Source: Syntrophomonadaceae bacterium
GTDB taxonomy: Bacteria; Bacillota; Dethiobacteria; DTU022; UBA8154
Reading direction: 5' to 3'
Assembly (NCBI GenBank): GCA_007122565.1
Contig: SKTJ01000005.1
Coordinates: forward strand, 1 to 7,186
DNA length: 7,186 nucleotides
Below are positions 1 through 5,394 of the stretch, piece after piece (within the stretch, counting starts at the first letter, position 1; every line of letters starts with the position of its first letter). The notes under the pieces are model-generated. The model did no database searches. It was given only the letters and a program-made list of their open reading frames with translations, and was not told where the DNA came from. Position numbers and translations under genes: made by a program.

Positions 1-2
1 AA

Positions 3-71
3 TCGAAGGTTGGCAAACTGTTGCGGCGTGAACTGCGGGCGGACGAGCGGCGCAAGAACGAGGCTTCCTAG
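3..71 (+). CDS. AMP-forming acyl-CoA synthetase (ANL superfamily), C-terminal end only
   Basis: Only the last 22 codons are present, read in frame from base 3 to a TAG at 69-71. The residues SKVGKLLRRELR match the C-terminal A10 motif of AMP-forming acyl-CoA ligases, usually P-x-T-x-x-GK-[IVL]-LRREL. The lysine of the GK pair is the conserved catalytic lysine that contacts the carboxylate and adenylate during acyl-AMP formation. A short charged tail follows, as is common in this family. The upstream body of the enzyme lies outside the window, so acyl chain length and substrate cannot be judged. It converges on the sigma-54 activator at 118-1488 and shares a terminator with it. An acetyl-CoA synthetase or an aryl-CoA ligase would have a similar tail. 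Confidence 0.8.
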   Translation, partial: SKVGKLLRRELRADERRKNEAS

Positions 72-73
72 CT

Positions 74-114
74 AAAAAAGCAATCGGGGCAGACCTGCCT
101 GCGGTTGCTTTTTT
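74..114. terminator. Bidirectional intrinsic terminator between convergent genes
   Basis: Ten bases, AAAAAAGCAA (74-83), pair perfectly with TTGCTTTTTT (105-114). The stem extends inward through T84-G104, C85-G103 and G86-C102. An inner stem, GGCA/TGCC (88-91 with 96-99), closes a GACC loop. It has a T tract on the + strand and, through the A tract, one on the - strand. It begins three bases after the stop of the acyl-CoA synthetase and ends four bases before the stop of the sigma-54 activator, so it can end both transcripts. Confidence 0.85.
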
Positions 115-117
115 CAT

Positions 118-1488
118 TTATATATCCGGAGTTTCCTCCAACTTACGAAGCTTGCGGCTCAGACTGGAGAGGCTGATTCCCAGCTTCTCCGCCGCCTCAA
201 TGTTAGTTTTATACTGCTCCAGGGCTTCGCTGACCAGTTCCAGTTCAAATTGCTCCACCATATCTTTTAGCGTGCGTACACCGCTCCTAACTGCGGTTGC
301 GTAGGGATAGGGAAGACAGGACGGTGTAATAATCTTATGGGATGTAGTAATTAAAAGCCGCTCCACCAAGCTTTCAAGCTCCCTCACATTACCAGGCCAG
401 GGATACCAGAAGAGGTGATTAATTACACCCGGGCTGATTTCCTTGTTGAAACCATATGCGTTCTCCAGTCTATTGTGGAAATAGGCGACCAATACCGGAA
501 TGTCGCTTTTCCGTTCCCGCAAAGGCGGTACTTGTAGTGGAACAACATTAAGGCGGTAAAATAAATCCTTCCTGAATGAACCTTCTTTCACCATCTGCTC
601 CAAATCCCTGTTCGTGGCAGCGACAATACGCAGATCAACATGATTTCCTTTTCTGCCGCCGATACGGAATACTTCCCGGTCTTGCAGCACACCGAGCAGT
701 TTTGACTGCATCCCAAAGGAGAGCTCGGATATTTCATCAAGGAAAAGGGTTCCCCCGTGCGCAAGCTCAATGAATCCTACCTTGCCGTTTCTCAAAGCCC
801 CGGTAAAAGCCCCTGGCTCGTGGCCGAACAGTTCCGATTCAATCAGATTCTCCGGTATAGCTGCACAATTCAGCTTAACCAGCTTCCCTGAGCCGGCCCG
901 CATGCTGCGCTCGTGAATGAGACGGGCGATAAGTTCCTTGCCCACACCCGTTTCGCCGTAAATGAGGACGGTTGAATCGACCTGCCCCAAGCAGATAGCC
1001 AACTCTACCAGAGATTGCATCTTACTACTTTTGAAAACAAGCTGATAATCGCCATTCTCAATGTTAATAACCTTGCAGGAAGGTACCCCAAGCGCTTCCA
1101 CAACAGGCATTTTCACTGCATAATCATTAAATACTTTCTGAGTCCGGGGAAGGAGCGTCGTATTCCTGATGTTACACACCACGCGGTGAAGGTGTCCCTT
1201 AGCATTAATCACAGGAGAAGCTGTGCTCACTATATGATTCCCGGGAGACGTATCTATTTGCCGGGTCGCAGTCATTTTTTCTTTAATAGCCTCAAGGGAG
1301 GCAGAATTATTGATTAATTTCTCCCGCAACAAGTCCCTGATATTCTTGTTAATAATCTGCTTTAAACCCAAACCGGAAACAGTTTCAATGGCAGGATTGG
1401 CATAAAGAATGGTAGCCTTACTGTCCAGAATAAGGAAAGCGTCATTCGAGTGCTCCCATAGTGTCTTTAGCTCATTTATGCTTGCCAC
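118..1488 (-). CDS. Sigma-54-dependent transcriptional activator with N-terminal PAS domain
   Basis: A bacterial enhancer-binding protein of 456 residues that should remodel RNA polymerase-sigma-54 by ATP hydrolysis at -24/-12 promoters. An N-terminal PAS domain (about 8-110) replaces a phosphorylatable receiver. The AAA+ domain (about 150-380) has Walker A GETGVGKE (178-185), the sigma-54-contacting GAFTGA loop (226-231), Walker B GGTLFLDEI (245-253), sensor I ATNRD (291-295), the arginine-finger region FRKDLFYRLN (305-314) and GNVRELE (366-372). A Fis-type helix-turn-helix lies at about 427-450. All ATPase and sigma-contact motifs are intact, so it is probably active. The start is GTG (1486-1488), supported by AGGA 9 bases upstream and no in-frame ATG until residue 72. 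The PAS ligand is unknown. Targets are not in the window, although the convergent acyl-CoA synthetase operon is a natural guess. Confidence 0.95.
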   Translation of the reverse strand: MASINELKTLWEHSNDAFLILDSKATILYANPAIETVSGLGLKQIINKNIRDLLREKLINNSASLEAIKEKMTATRQIDTSPGNHIVSTASPVINAKGHLHRVVCNIRNTTLLPRTQKVFNDYAVKMPVVEALGVPSCKVINIENGDYQLVFKSSKMQSLVELAICLGQVDSTVLIYGETGVGKELIARLIHERSMRAGSGKLVKLNCAAIPENLIESELFGHEPGAFTGALRNGKVGFIELAHGGTLFLDEISELSFGMQSKLLGVLQDREVFRIGGRKGNHVDLRIVAATNRDLEQMVKEGSFRKDLFYRLNVVPLQVPPLRERKSDIPVLVAYFHNRLENAYGFNKEISPGVINHLFWYPWPGNVRELESLVERLLITTSHKIITPSCLPYPYATAVRSGVRTLKDMVEQFELELVSEALEQYKTNIEAAEKLGISLSSLSRKLRKLEETPDI

Positions 1489-1687
1489 TGCGATCGATCC
1501 TTTCTTTTTTGCATGTTAAACAAAAAAGCATTTTTTTCTAGCTAACGATATTCTTGTAAATTCTACATAAATTAGATAAATCCTGCTTTTAAAAATATTT
1601 AACCAATTCAACGAATAAGAACTCGCCCATAACAAAAACTGCAATCAGGATTATATCTGTCACAAAGTATATAACAGGAAAATACTG

Positions 1688-1696
1688 TGCTATAAT
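1688..1696 (+). promoter_or_regulatory. Extended -10 promoter for the CCA/poly(A) polymerase family gene
   Basis: The sequence TGCTATAAT is a perfect TATAAT (1691-1696) with the TGn extension one base upstream. No good -35 hexamer lies 16-18 bp upstream (TATATA-like), which is typical of promoters that depend on the extended -10. Transcription would begin near 1703, giving a leader of about 86 bases before the ATG at 1789. Confidence 0.6.
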
Positions 1697-1702
1697 AGTG
1701 GC

Positions 1703-1718
1703 GTTAGAAAGCTCTAAC
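1703..1718. repeat. Short perfect inverted repeat at predicted transcription start
   Basis: GTTAGA (1703-1708) and TCTAAC (1713-1718) are exact reverse complements separated by AAGC. The repeat begins about seven bases after the -10 hexamer, so it would be a hairpin at the very 5' end of the mRNA or an operator covering the start site. Six-base arms can occur by chance in AT-rich DNA. The position is the main argument for it. Confidence 0.4.
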
Positions 1719-1788
1719 TAAAGACATAGCAGGATCGGCCGTTTGCCTTTATAATATCATAGTATACCGTAGGGAGTTTATTTATAAG

Positions 1789-3231
1789 ATGGATCTTACA
1801 CTTCCCCCCGCCCCTAAATTAATCCTTGAGAAAATGTCCGAAGATGGATTTACCTGCTACCTGGTGGGTGGCAGCGTCAGGGATATGCTCAGAGACCGCG
1901 AACCCTCCGACTATGATTTCGTTACAAACCGCAGTCCGGGCGAAATTGTGGCTGCGGCAACAAAAGCGGGCTGGAAAGTATGGCAGCATGGTATCGCCTT
2001 CGGAGTGGTAAATGTCTTGCTCCAGAATACAAGCTTTGAAATCGCCACCATGCGCACGGAAAGCTACGGCGCAGACCCGCACCGCCCTGATGCTGTAGCA
2101 TTTGTGGACGACATAGTGCGGGACCTCTCGCGGCGGGATTTTACCATAAACGCCATGGCTATGGACAGGAAAGGCCGAATTATCGATCCCTTCGGCGGGC
2201 AGGATGATTTAGAGAAAGGGATTATCCGCTGCGTGGGCCAACCCCACGAACGCTTCCGGGAAGACCCCCTGCGCGTTTTGCGCGCCGCCCGCTTTATCTC
2301 CAAAACAGGCTTTACAGCAGAACCGGGCATTGCTACCGCCAGCCAAGATGGAAAAATGCTCCGCCGCTTTGCCTCACTCTCCGTAGAGCGGGTCAGAGAT
2401 GAACTTGATAAAATTCTCCTCTCCCATCGCCCCTCCCGCGGGATGCGTTTTCTGGTAGACACGGGAATCCTCGAGCGCTCCTGCCGCGGTAAGACCGGGG
2501 GAGAAAGGGAGGCAGTTCCCATCCTGCCGGAGTTGGCCGTCATGCAAGGCGTAGGGCAAAACCCCCGTTTTCACGCATATGATGTGCTGGAACATACGCT
2601 AAAGGCTGTGGAAGGCATTGCACCGCAACCCGTTCTGCGCTGGGCCGCGCTACTGCACGACGTAGCCAAGGGCAAAGCGGGAACAAGATGCCTGAACAAG
2701 CGGGGCGAAATCGCCGACTATGGACATGCCGGCGCCGGTGCCAAACTGGCCCGGGAGATCCTGGTGCGGCTCCGAATTCCGTTAGTAACAGCCAACAGGG
2801 TCGTATGGCTTGTGAAAAACCATATGGTCGTCCCCGGAGCAGATGATGGGCGCATGGCCAGATGGGTTAAGAAACACTCGCGGGACTTTACGGACCGGGA
2901 GGCCTTTATGGAAGCAACACGGCAGCTCTTTCTCCTAGCCGATGCCGACAACCGGGCACGGGGCAAAAAAATCGATGAATCCTATATCCACGTGGTAACG
3001 GACAGCTTTCAAAGGGTCATGGCTCAGACAGCGCTCTATCCTACAGAGCTAAAGATCAGCGGAGATTTTATCGCCAAGAAAATAGGTAAAGGACCACAGG
3101 TAGGAAAAACACTGCGCGACCTCCTTATAGATGTCCAAACCGGCCGGCTCGCCAACAGCAAGGAAGTGCTTCAGGCCGCAGTTAATAAAAAAGCAAGCAG
3201 GCTTGCCCGCCGTAAGGAAAGTGGCAGGTAA
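1789..3231 (+). CDS. CCA tRNA nucleotidyltransferase / poly(A) polymerase family protein with HD domain
   Basis: A class II nucleotidyltransferase of 480 residues that adds nucleotides to tRNA 3' ends. The catalytic head has LVGGSVRD (25-32), the metal-binding DYD (41-43), RRDFTINAMA (115-124) and the nucleotide-selecting EDPLR (158-162) followed by VLRAARF. The C-terminal half is an HD phosphohydrolase domain with H269, H290-D291, H313 and D386 as likely metal ligands, then a GPQVGKTL segment (435-442) typical of bacterial family members. ATG at 1789 follows AGGGAG at 1771-1776, a rather long 12-base spacing. Some Bacillota split the work between CC-adding and A-adding enzymes, and sequence reading alone does not separate these from a full CCA enzyme or a poly(A) polymerase. 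The gene is markedly GC-richer than its right-hand neighbours and appears monocistronic. Confidence 0.92.
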   Translation: MDLTLPPAPKLILEKMSEDGFTCYLVGGSVRDMLRDREPSDYDFVTNRSPGEIVAAATKAGWKVWQHGIAFGVVNVLLQNTSFEIATMRTESYGADPHRPDAVAFVDDIVRDLSRRDFTINAMAMDRKGRIIDPFGGQDDLEKGIIRCVGQPHERFREDPLRVLRAARFISKTGFTAEPGIATASQDGKMLRRFASLSVERVRDELDKILLSHRPSRGMRFLVDTGILERSCRGKTGGEREAVPILPELAVMQGVGQNPRFHAYDVLEHTLKAVEGIAPQPVLRWAALLHDVAKGKAGTRCLNKRGEIADYGHAGAGAKLAREILVRLRIPLVTANRVVWLVKNHMVVPGADDGRMARWVKKHSRDFTDREAFMEATRQLFLLADADNRARGKKIDESYIHVVTDSFQRVMAQTALYPTELKISGDFIAKKIGKGPQVGKTLRDLLIDVQTGRLANSKEVLQAAVNKKASRLARRKESGR

Positions 3232-3329
3232 GCATCCAGTTCACAGATAATGTATTTCATTATGCATCCTTTAGCATCCTAAATGCAGGAGAAAGATGTC
3301 CGCCAACGGCGGAGCAATTAGCCGATTGC
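3232..3329. other. Convergent intergenic segment with several small hairpins
   Basis: The + strand CCA-family gene and the minus-strand peptide ORF end on either side of this stretch. It holds two weak AT-rich hairpins, ATAATG/CATTAT (3247-3252 with 3258-3263) and TTTAG/CTAAA (3270-3274 with 3279-3283), and the two stronger hairpins listed separately. None has a clear T tract. The hexamer GCATCC occurs four times between 3232 and 3338 (starts 3232, 3264, 3274, 3333) with irregular spacing. Confidence 0.5.
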
Positions 3330-3331
3330 TC
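3299..3331. terminator. Two back-to-back hairpins after the small peptide ORF (possible terminator)
   Basis: On the minus strand the first hairpin pairs 3325-3331 with 3312-3318 (GAGCAAT/ATTGCTC, 6-base loop), and the second pairs TCCGCC with GGCGGA (3299-3304 with 3308-3313, AAC loop). They overlap by two bases, so they may form alternately. The TGA of the 25-codon ORF reaches into the first stem. Only a weak CATCTTTCT follows, so if this is an intrinsic terminator it is imperfect. It could instead protect the mRNA 3' end. Confidence 0.45.
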
Positions 3332-3407
3332 AGCATCCTGCAGATGTAAACAGAGCTAACAGTGTAACGAGTACGATGAGCAAGGCTACAGTTGTTTTCC
3401 TGAACAT
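3330..3407 (-). CDS. 25-residue lipoprotein-signal-like peptide ending at the lipobox cysteine
   Basis: ATG at 3407-3405 is preceded by AAGGGG (3415-3420) at the ideal 7-base spacing. The product begins MFRKTT, continues with about 14 mostly aliphatic residues, and ends SAGC directly before TGA (3332-3330). This is the layout of a type II signal peptide: a basic n-region, a hydrophobic core, then a lipobox-like [S-A-G]-C. The coding sequence stops at the cysteine that would become residue +1 of a mature lipoprotein, so processing would leave essentially a lipidated cysteine and a released signal peptide. Serine at -3 is weaker than the usual leucine. It lies 78 bp downstream of the flavoprotein gene on the same strand and may be its last operon member. 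It could be a membrane peptide, a pheromone-type peptide source or a truncated lipoprotein remnant. The family is not recognised. Confidence 0.55.
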   Translation of the reverse strand: MFRKTTVALLIVLVTLLALFTSAGC

Positions 3408-3485
3408 AAGTGTTCCCCTTTCCTTTATTAGTCAAAAACTTTCACATACCAAACTTTTTCTCAGCCTGCTATCTTGAACGCATCA

Positions 3486-4118
3486 TTATTTAAAGAGGTT
3501 CTGACTTAATTGCTTTTTTAACTTATCTCTCAACTGTAAGATTTTTAGAAGCTTTTCTCCCGCCTGTTTTGCGTCTTTCATTCCTTTATCACATTTTACA
3601 GCTTCTCCTGCTGCAAAAAGATTTAATACCTTAACTGTGCTAACTACCCTGTAACCTAAAGCTTCCAAAGGTTTTTCCATTAACTCAGCGGTATAGCCCA
3701 TATCTTCTTCCTTTTGCTGTTCACACACTGCAACCACAGCAGCATATTTTCCTCCTAAAGCTTCGTTTACGCCCATCCAAACGGAACGGTCATCTTCAGT
3801 AAATGCCTCAAAGCAATAACATCTGTCGATGAAGGCTTTCATATCTGAAGATACATTATAAAAATATGCTGGTGAACCTAAAATAACTGCATCAGATTCC
3901 AAAATCATTGGATATATTTCTTGCATGTCATCATTTATCACACATTTATATGTATCTTTGCAACCTTCACATCCATTACAACCATTAATATTATAATCAC
4001 CTAAGAATATTATTTTAATTTCAATGCCCGGTCTGGCAAGAGGTTTTAATGCTTCCTGTACTAAAATGGAAGTGTTTCCTTTTTTCCTCCGACTGCCGAC
4101 AACACCAAGGATTTTCAT
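3486..4118 (-). CDS. Flavodoxin-fold NADPH-dependent FMN reductase / iron-sulfur flavoprotein family
   Basis: A cytoplasmic redox protein of 210 residues. The N-terminal MKILGVVGSRRKKGNTS (1-17) is the beta-strand and phosphate loop that binds FMN, and GSPAYFYNVSSDMKAFIDR (81-99) is the second FMN-contacting segment of the family. Between them lies C47-x2-C50-x2-C53-x5-C59, the compact cysteine motif that in Isf-type iron-sulfur flavoproteins ligates a [4Fe-4S] cluster. A lysine-rich C-terminal helix (about 180-210) follows. These proteins pass electrons in anaerobes, often from ferredoxin, or reduce oxygen species or quinones. The true partner is unknown. The start ATG (4116-4118) has GGTGGAG upstream and lies 21 bp after the crotonase stop, so the two are probably co-transcribed. 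The gene is visibly AT-rich compared with the CCA-family gene. Confidence 0.88.
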   Translation of the reverse strand: MKILGVVGSRRKKGNTSILVQEALKPLARPGIEIKIIFLGDYNINGCNGCEGCKDTYKCVINDDMQEIYPMILESDAVILGSPAYFYNVSSDMKAFIDRCYCFEAFTEDDRSVWMGVNEALGGKYAAVVAVCEQQKEEDMGYTAELMEKPLEALGYRVVSTVKVLNLFAAGEAVKCDKGMKDAKQAGEKLLKILQLRDKLKKQLSQNLFK

Positions 4119-4139
4119 GATAGTAACTCTCCACCTTCG

Positions 4140-4913
4140 TTATGACCGTTTTCTTGATGCTCCCAGTCCTTTTTGCGCCTCTTCCGTTTCAAAGAGGACC
4201 TGAAGTCCATCTAAGTCACGTTTGAGGCTGGTTAGACTTACCTCATTCACTGCAACATTCGCACAATGTTTTATTTCTGCAACAGCTTTTACGGGCAATT
4301 TAGCCATCGCTTCTGCAAACGCAATAGCCGTCTCCAGCAGGTCTGCTTCTGAACATACCTGTTCCACCAGGCCCAGTTCGTACGCCTCTATGGCACTGAG
4401 CTGTTTTCCTTCCAACATTAACCGCAATGCCTTGCTGTAACCGATTATGCGCACCAATTTTTGAATGCCGCCGGCGCCGGGTAATAATCCGAGCTTGATC
4501 TCCGGCAGTCCCACCCTGGCATTATGGGCAATGAACCTAAAATCACACCAGAGGGCCAGTTCAAAGCCACCGCCCAAAGCATGTCCGTTGATCACGGCAA
4601 TGGTAGGCTTGGACATCTCTTCCAAAAGACAGTTTGCCTCCTGCAGTTTGCGGTCAAAGTCCAGCATGGCATTCACGTTTTTGGTTTCACAAAGTTCTTT
4701 CATCATGGCAATATCTGCACCGGCAATAAAAACTTCTACGGCACTGCAGACTACAACCACCCTCACATTTTCATCTTTTTCCAAACCACGCAGCGCATGG
4801 GTCAATTCGTTGGCAAGCTCATCATTCAAAGCATTGACAGGTGGCCTGTTAATAATTAACTTAGCAATATGTACGTCTTTTATTTTTTTAATTTCTAAAT
4901 GTTTATAAATCAT
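4140..4913 (-). CDS. Enoyl-CoA hydratase/isomerase (crotonase) family protein
   Basis: At 257 residues this is the normal length for a stand-alone crotonase. IAGADI (63-68) and GHALGGGFELAL (110-121) form the oxyanion-hole region that polarises the CoA thioester carbonyl. E118 and E138 (in GLPEIKLG) align with the two catalytic glutamates of classical enoyl-CoA hydratase (rat mitochondrial E144 and E164), so reversible hydration of a 2-enoyl-CoA is the likeliest reaction. PGAGG (145-149) is also conserved. The C-terminus ends in GASRKRS and lacks the common EKRKPxF tail, a minor shortening. ATG at 4911-4913 is preceded by AAGGTGA. It heads a short operon with the flavoprotein gene 21 bp downstream. 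The acyl substrate cannot be told from sequence. A crotonyl-CoA or branched-chain step and an isomerase role all remain possible. Confidence 0.9.
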   Translation of the reverse strand: MIYKHLEIKKIKDVHIAKLIINRPPVNALNDELANELTHALRGLEKDENVRVVVVCSAVEVFIAGADIAMMKELCETKNVNAMLDFDRKLQEANCLLEEMSKPTIAVINGHALGGGFELALWCDFRFIAHNARVGLPEIKLGLLPGAGGIQKLVRIIGYSKALRLMLEGKQLSAIEAYELGLVEQVCSEADLLETAIAFAEAMAKLPVKAVAEIKHCANVAVNEVSLTSLKRDLDGLQVLFETEEAQKGLGASRKRS

Positions 4914-4967
4914 ATTTTTTTCACCTTTTCATACTCCCCCTAACGAACTCATACTTCTTACCTGATT

Positions 4968-4976
4968 ATTATAACA
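4968..4976 (-). promoter_or_regulatory. Extended -10 promoter for the crotonase-flavoprotein operon
   Basis: On the minus strand TGTTATAAT is a perfect -10 hexamer (4973-4968) with the TGn extension. There is no good -35, as at the CCA-gene promoter. Transcription would start near 4961, about 48 bases before the ATG at 4913. The same nine bases occur again at 5020-5012 on the same strand, just past the tRNA terminator, and could be a second start. Confidence 0.5.
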
Positions 4977-5011
4977 TCACATCTCCACAATAGATCATTA
5001 TGGATGATAAG

Positions 5012-5020
5012 ATTATAACA
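5012..5020 (-). promoter_or_regulatory. Second TGTTATAAT element, possible upstream promoter
   Basis: This is an identical copy, 44 bp upstream of the other extended -10 element. It sits directly downstream of the tRNA-Pro terminator, so it could restart transcription toward the crotonase operon. No -35 hexamer is recognisable, and the surrounding AT-rich DNA makes a chance match plausible. Confidence 0.3.
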
Positions 5021-5027
5021 ATTGGGT

Positions 5028-5066
5028 AAAAAAATAAAGGGGCTGCGATAGCCCCTTTATTTTTTT
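5028..5066. terminator. Strong intrinsic terminator downstream of tRNA-Pro
   Basis: Bases 5028-5044 pair perfectly with 5050-5066 in a 17-bp stem with a 5-base GCGAT loop. The core is AAAGGGGCT/AGCCCCTTT, flanked by seven A and seven T. It starts four bases past the encoded CCA of the tRNA on the minus strand, so it ends the tRNA transcript. The symmetry would also stop + strand transcription, though no + strand gene feeds into it here. Confidence 0.9.
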
Positions 5067-5069
5067 ATA

Positions 5070-5146
5070 TGGTCGGAGTGGTGGGATTCGAACCCACGGC
5101 CTCTTGCTCCCGAAGCAAGCGCGCTACCAAGCTGCGCTACACCCCG
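5070..5146 (-). tRNA. tRNA-Pro (anticodon CGG), with encoded CCA
   Basis: The 77-nt minus-strand cloverleaf is complete. The acceptor CGGGGTG pairs with CACTCCG (one G-T), then discriminator A and CCA (5072-5070). The D stem is GCGC/GCGC with AGCTTGGTA as its loop. The anticodon stem CTTGC/GCAAG encloses TTCGGGA, giving anticodon CGG for the proline codon CCG. The variable loop is AGGCC, and the T stem GTGGG/CCCAC encloses TTCGAAT. C at position 1 opposite G72 fits bacterial tRNA-Pro identity. It is a lone tRNA gene with its own promoter and terminator. The CGG isoacceptor supplements the near-universal TGG one, which must lie elsewhere. Confidence 0.97.
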
Positions 5147-5161
5147 CCGCTGACAAGTATT

Positions 5162-5190
5162 ATCTTATCACTTAACATCTCATTATGCAA
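5162..5190 (-). promoter_or_regulatory. Sigma-A type promoter of tRNA-Pro
   Basis: Read on the minus strand, TTGCAT (5190-5185) and TAAGAT (5167-5162) are separated by exactly 17 bp, and a TGn extension precedes the -10. Transcription would start about 8 bases before the mature 5' end at 5146, giving a very short leader for RNase P to remove. This is the usual arrangement for a solitary tRNA gene. Confidence 0.75.
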
Positions 5191-5211
5191 CCTTCAACTT
5201 TGCTATTCTGA

Positions 5212-5349
5212 AAATGCAAAACAAGTGGGGTAGTTGGACAGCTGGACAGGAAAAGATATAACCTGGAAAAGCCGAACATTCCAGCTATTAAATTGTCTGA
5301 TGGTACAAGCACTGCAGGTGTTGGCAGCAGGGTCATCCGGGGACATTAA
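5212..5349 (+). pseudogene. Possible decayed reading frame, 45 codons, no start
   Basis: The region between the tRNA and dat has one protein-like open frame, running from just after TGA (5209-5211) to TAA (5347-5349). Its last part reads KPNIPAIKLSDGTSTAGVGS and then RVIRGH, a normal-looking composition with a glycine-rich turn. There is no ATG or GTG in frame. Only CTG at 5242 and TTG at 5293 could serve, and neither has a ribosome site. A neighbouring frame has ATG at 5214 and encodes 15 residues before a stop, so a frameshifted remnant of a small gene is possible. I do not recognise the family. It may be chance. Confidence 0.25.
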
Positions 5350-5394
5350 AGCGCCACTGGGAGTAGTTTAATGCCGGGCCACGGTGCAAATATG

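Larger units (their letters stand above)
1489..1788. other. Divergent intergenic region, AT-rich
   Basis: This 300-bp gap separates the divergently transcribed sigma-54 activator (-) and CCA/poly(A) polymerase gene (+). It contains the activator ribosome site (AAAGGA, about 1498-1503), an extended -10 promoter for the + gene (1688-1696) and a short perfect palindrome at the predicted start of transcription (1703-1718). A possible minus-strand -10, TATAAT (1650-1655), lacks a convincing -35. I see no -24/-12 element, T-box or recognisable riboswitch, and no credible small gene. Confidence 0.6.

Noticed and set aside
1509..1540. A-tract/T-tract hairpin around the GCA at 1528-1530
   Set aside because: The arms are pure A and T with a three-base loop, and no upstream transcript needs ending. 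It is ordinary AT-rich leader DNA.
1698..1713. Possible sigma-54 promoter TGGCG...GC
   Set aside because: The GG to GC spacing is one base short of the strict -24/-12 geometry, and the TTGCA part is absent. A good sigma-A extended -10 sits just upstream.
2064..2543. Long open frame of 159 codons on the minus strand
   Set aside because: It lies wholly inside the CCA-family gene, has arginine- and serine-rich low-information composition and no ribosome site. It reflects the gene's GC-rich codons.
3318..3335. Selenocysteine read-through at TGC-TGA of the 25-codon ORF, helped by the adjoining hairpin
   Set aside because: Read-through would add only three codons before TAA, and the hairpin includes the TGA itself instead of sitting downstream like a bacterial SECIS.
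3232..3338. Four GCATCC copies as a repeat array
   Set aside because: Spacings of 32, 10 and 59 bases are irregular and the flanks differ, so it is not a CRISPR or regular repeat.
4140..4175. Frameshift at the crotonase C-terminus
   Set aside because: The tail is a few residues shorter than usual, but neither alternative frame restores the EKRKP-like ending, and the flavoprotein ribosome site follows at normal spacing.
5214..5261. 15-codon ORF starting at ATG 5214
   Set aside because: There is no ribosome site and no recognisable feature. It is mentioned only as a possible fragment of the decayed frame.
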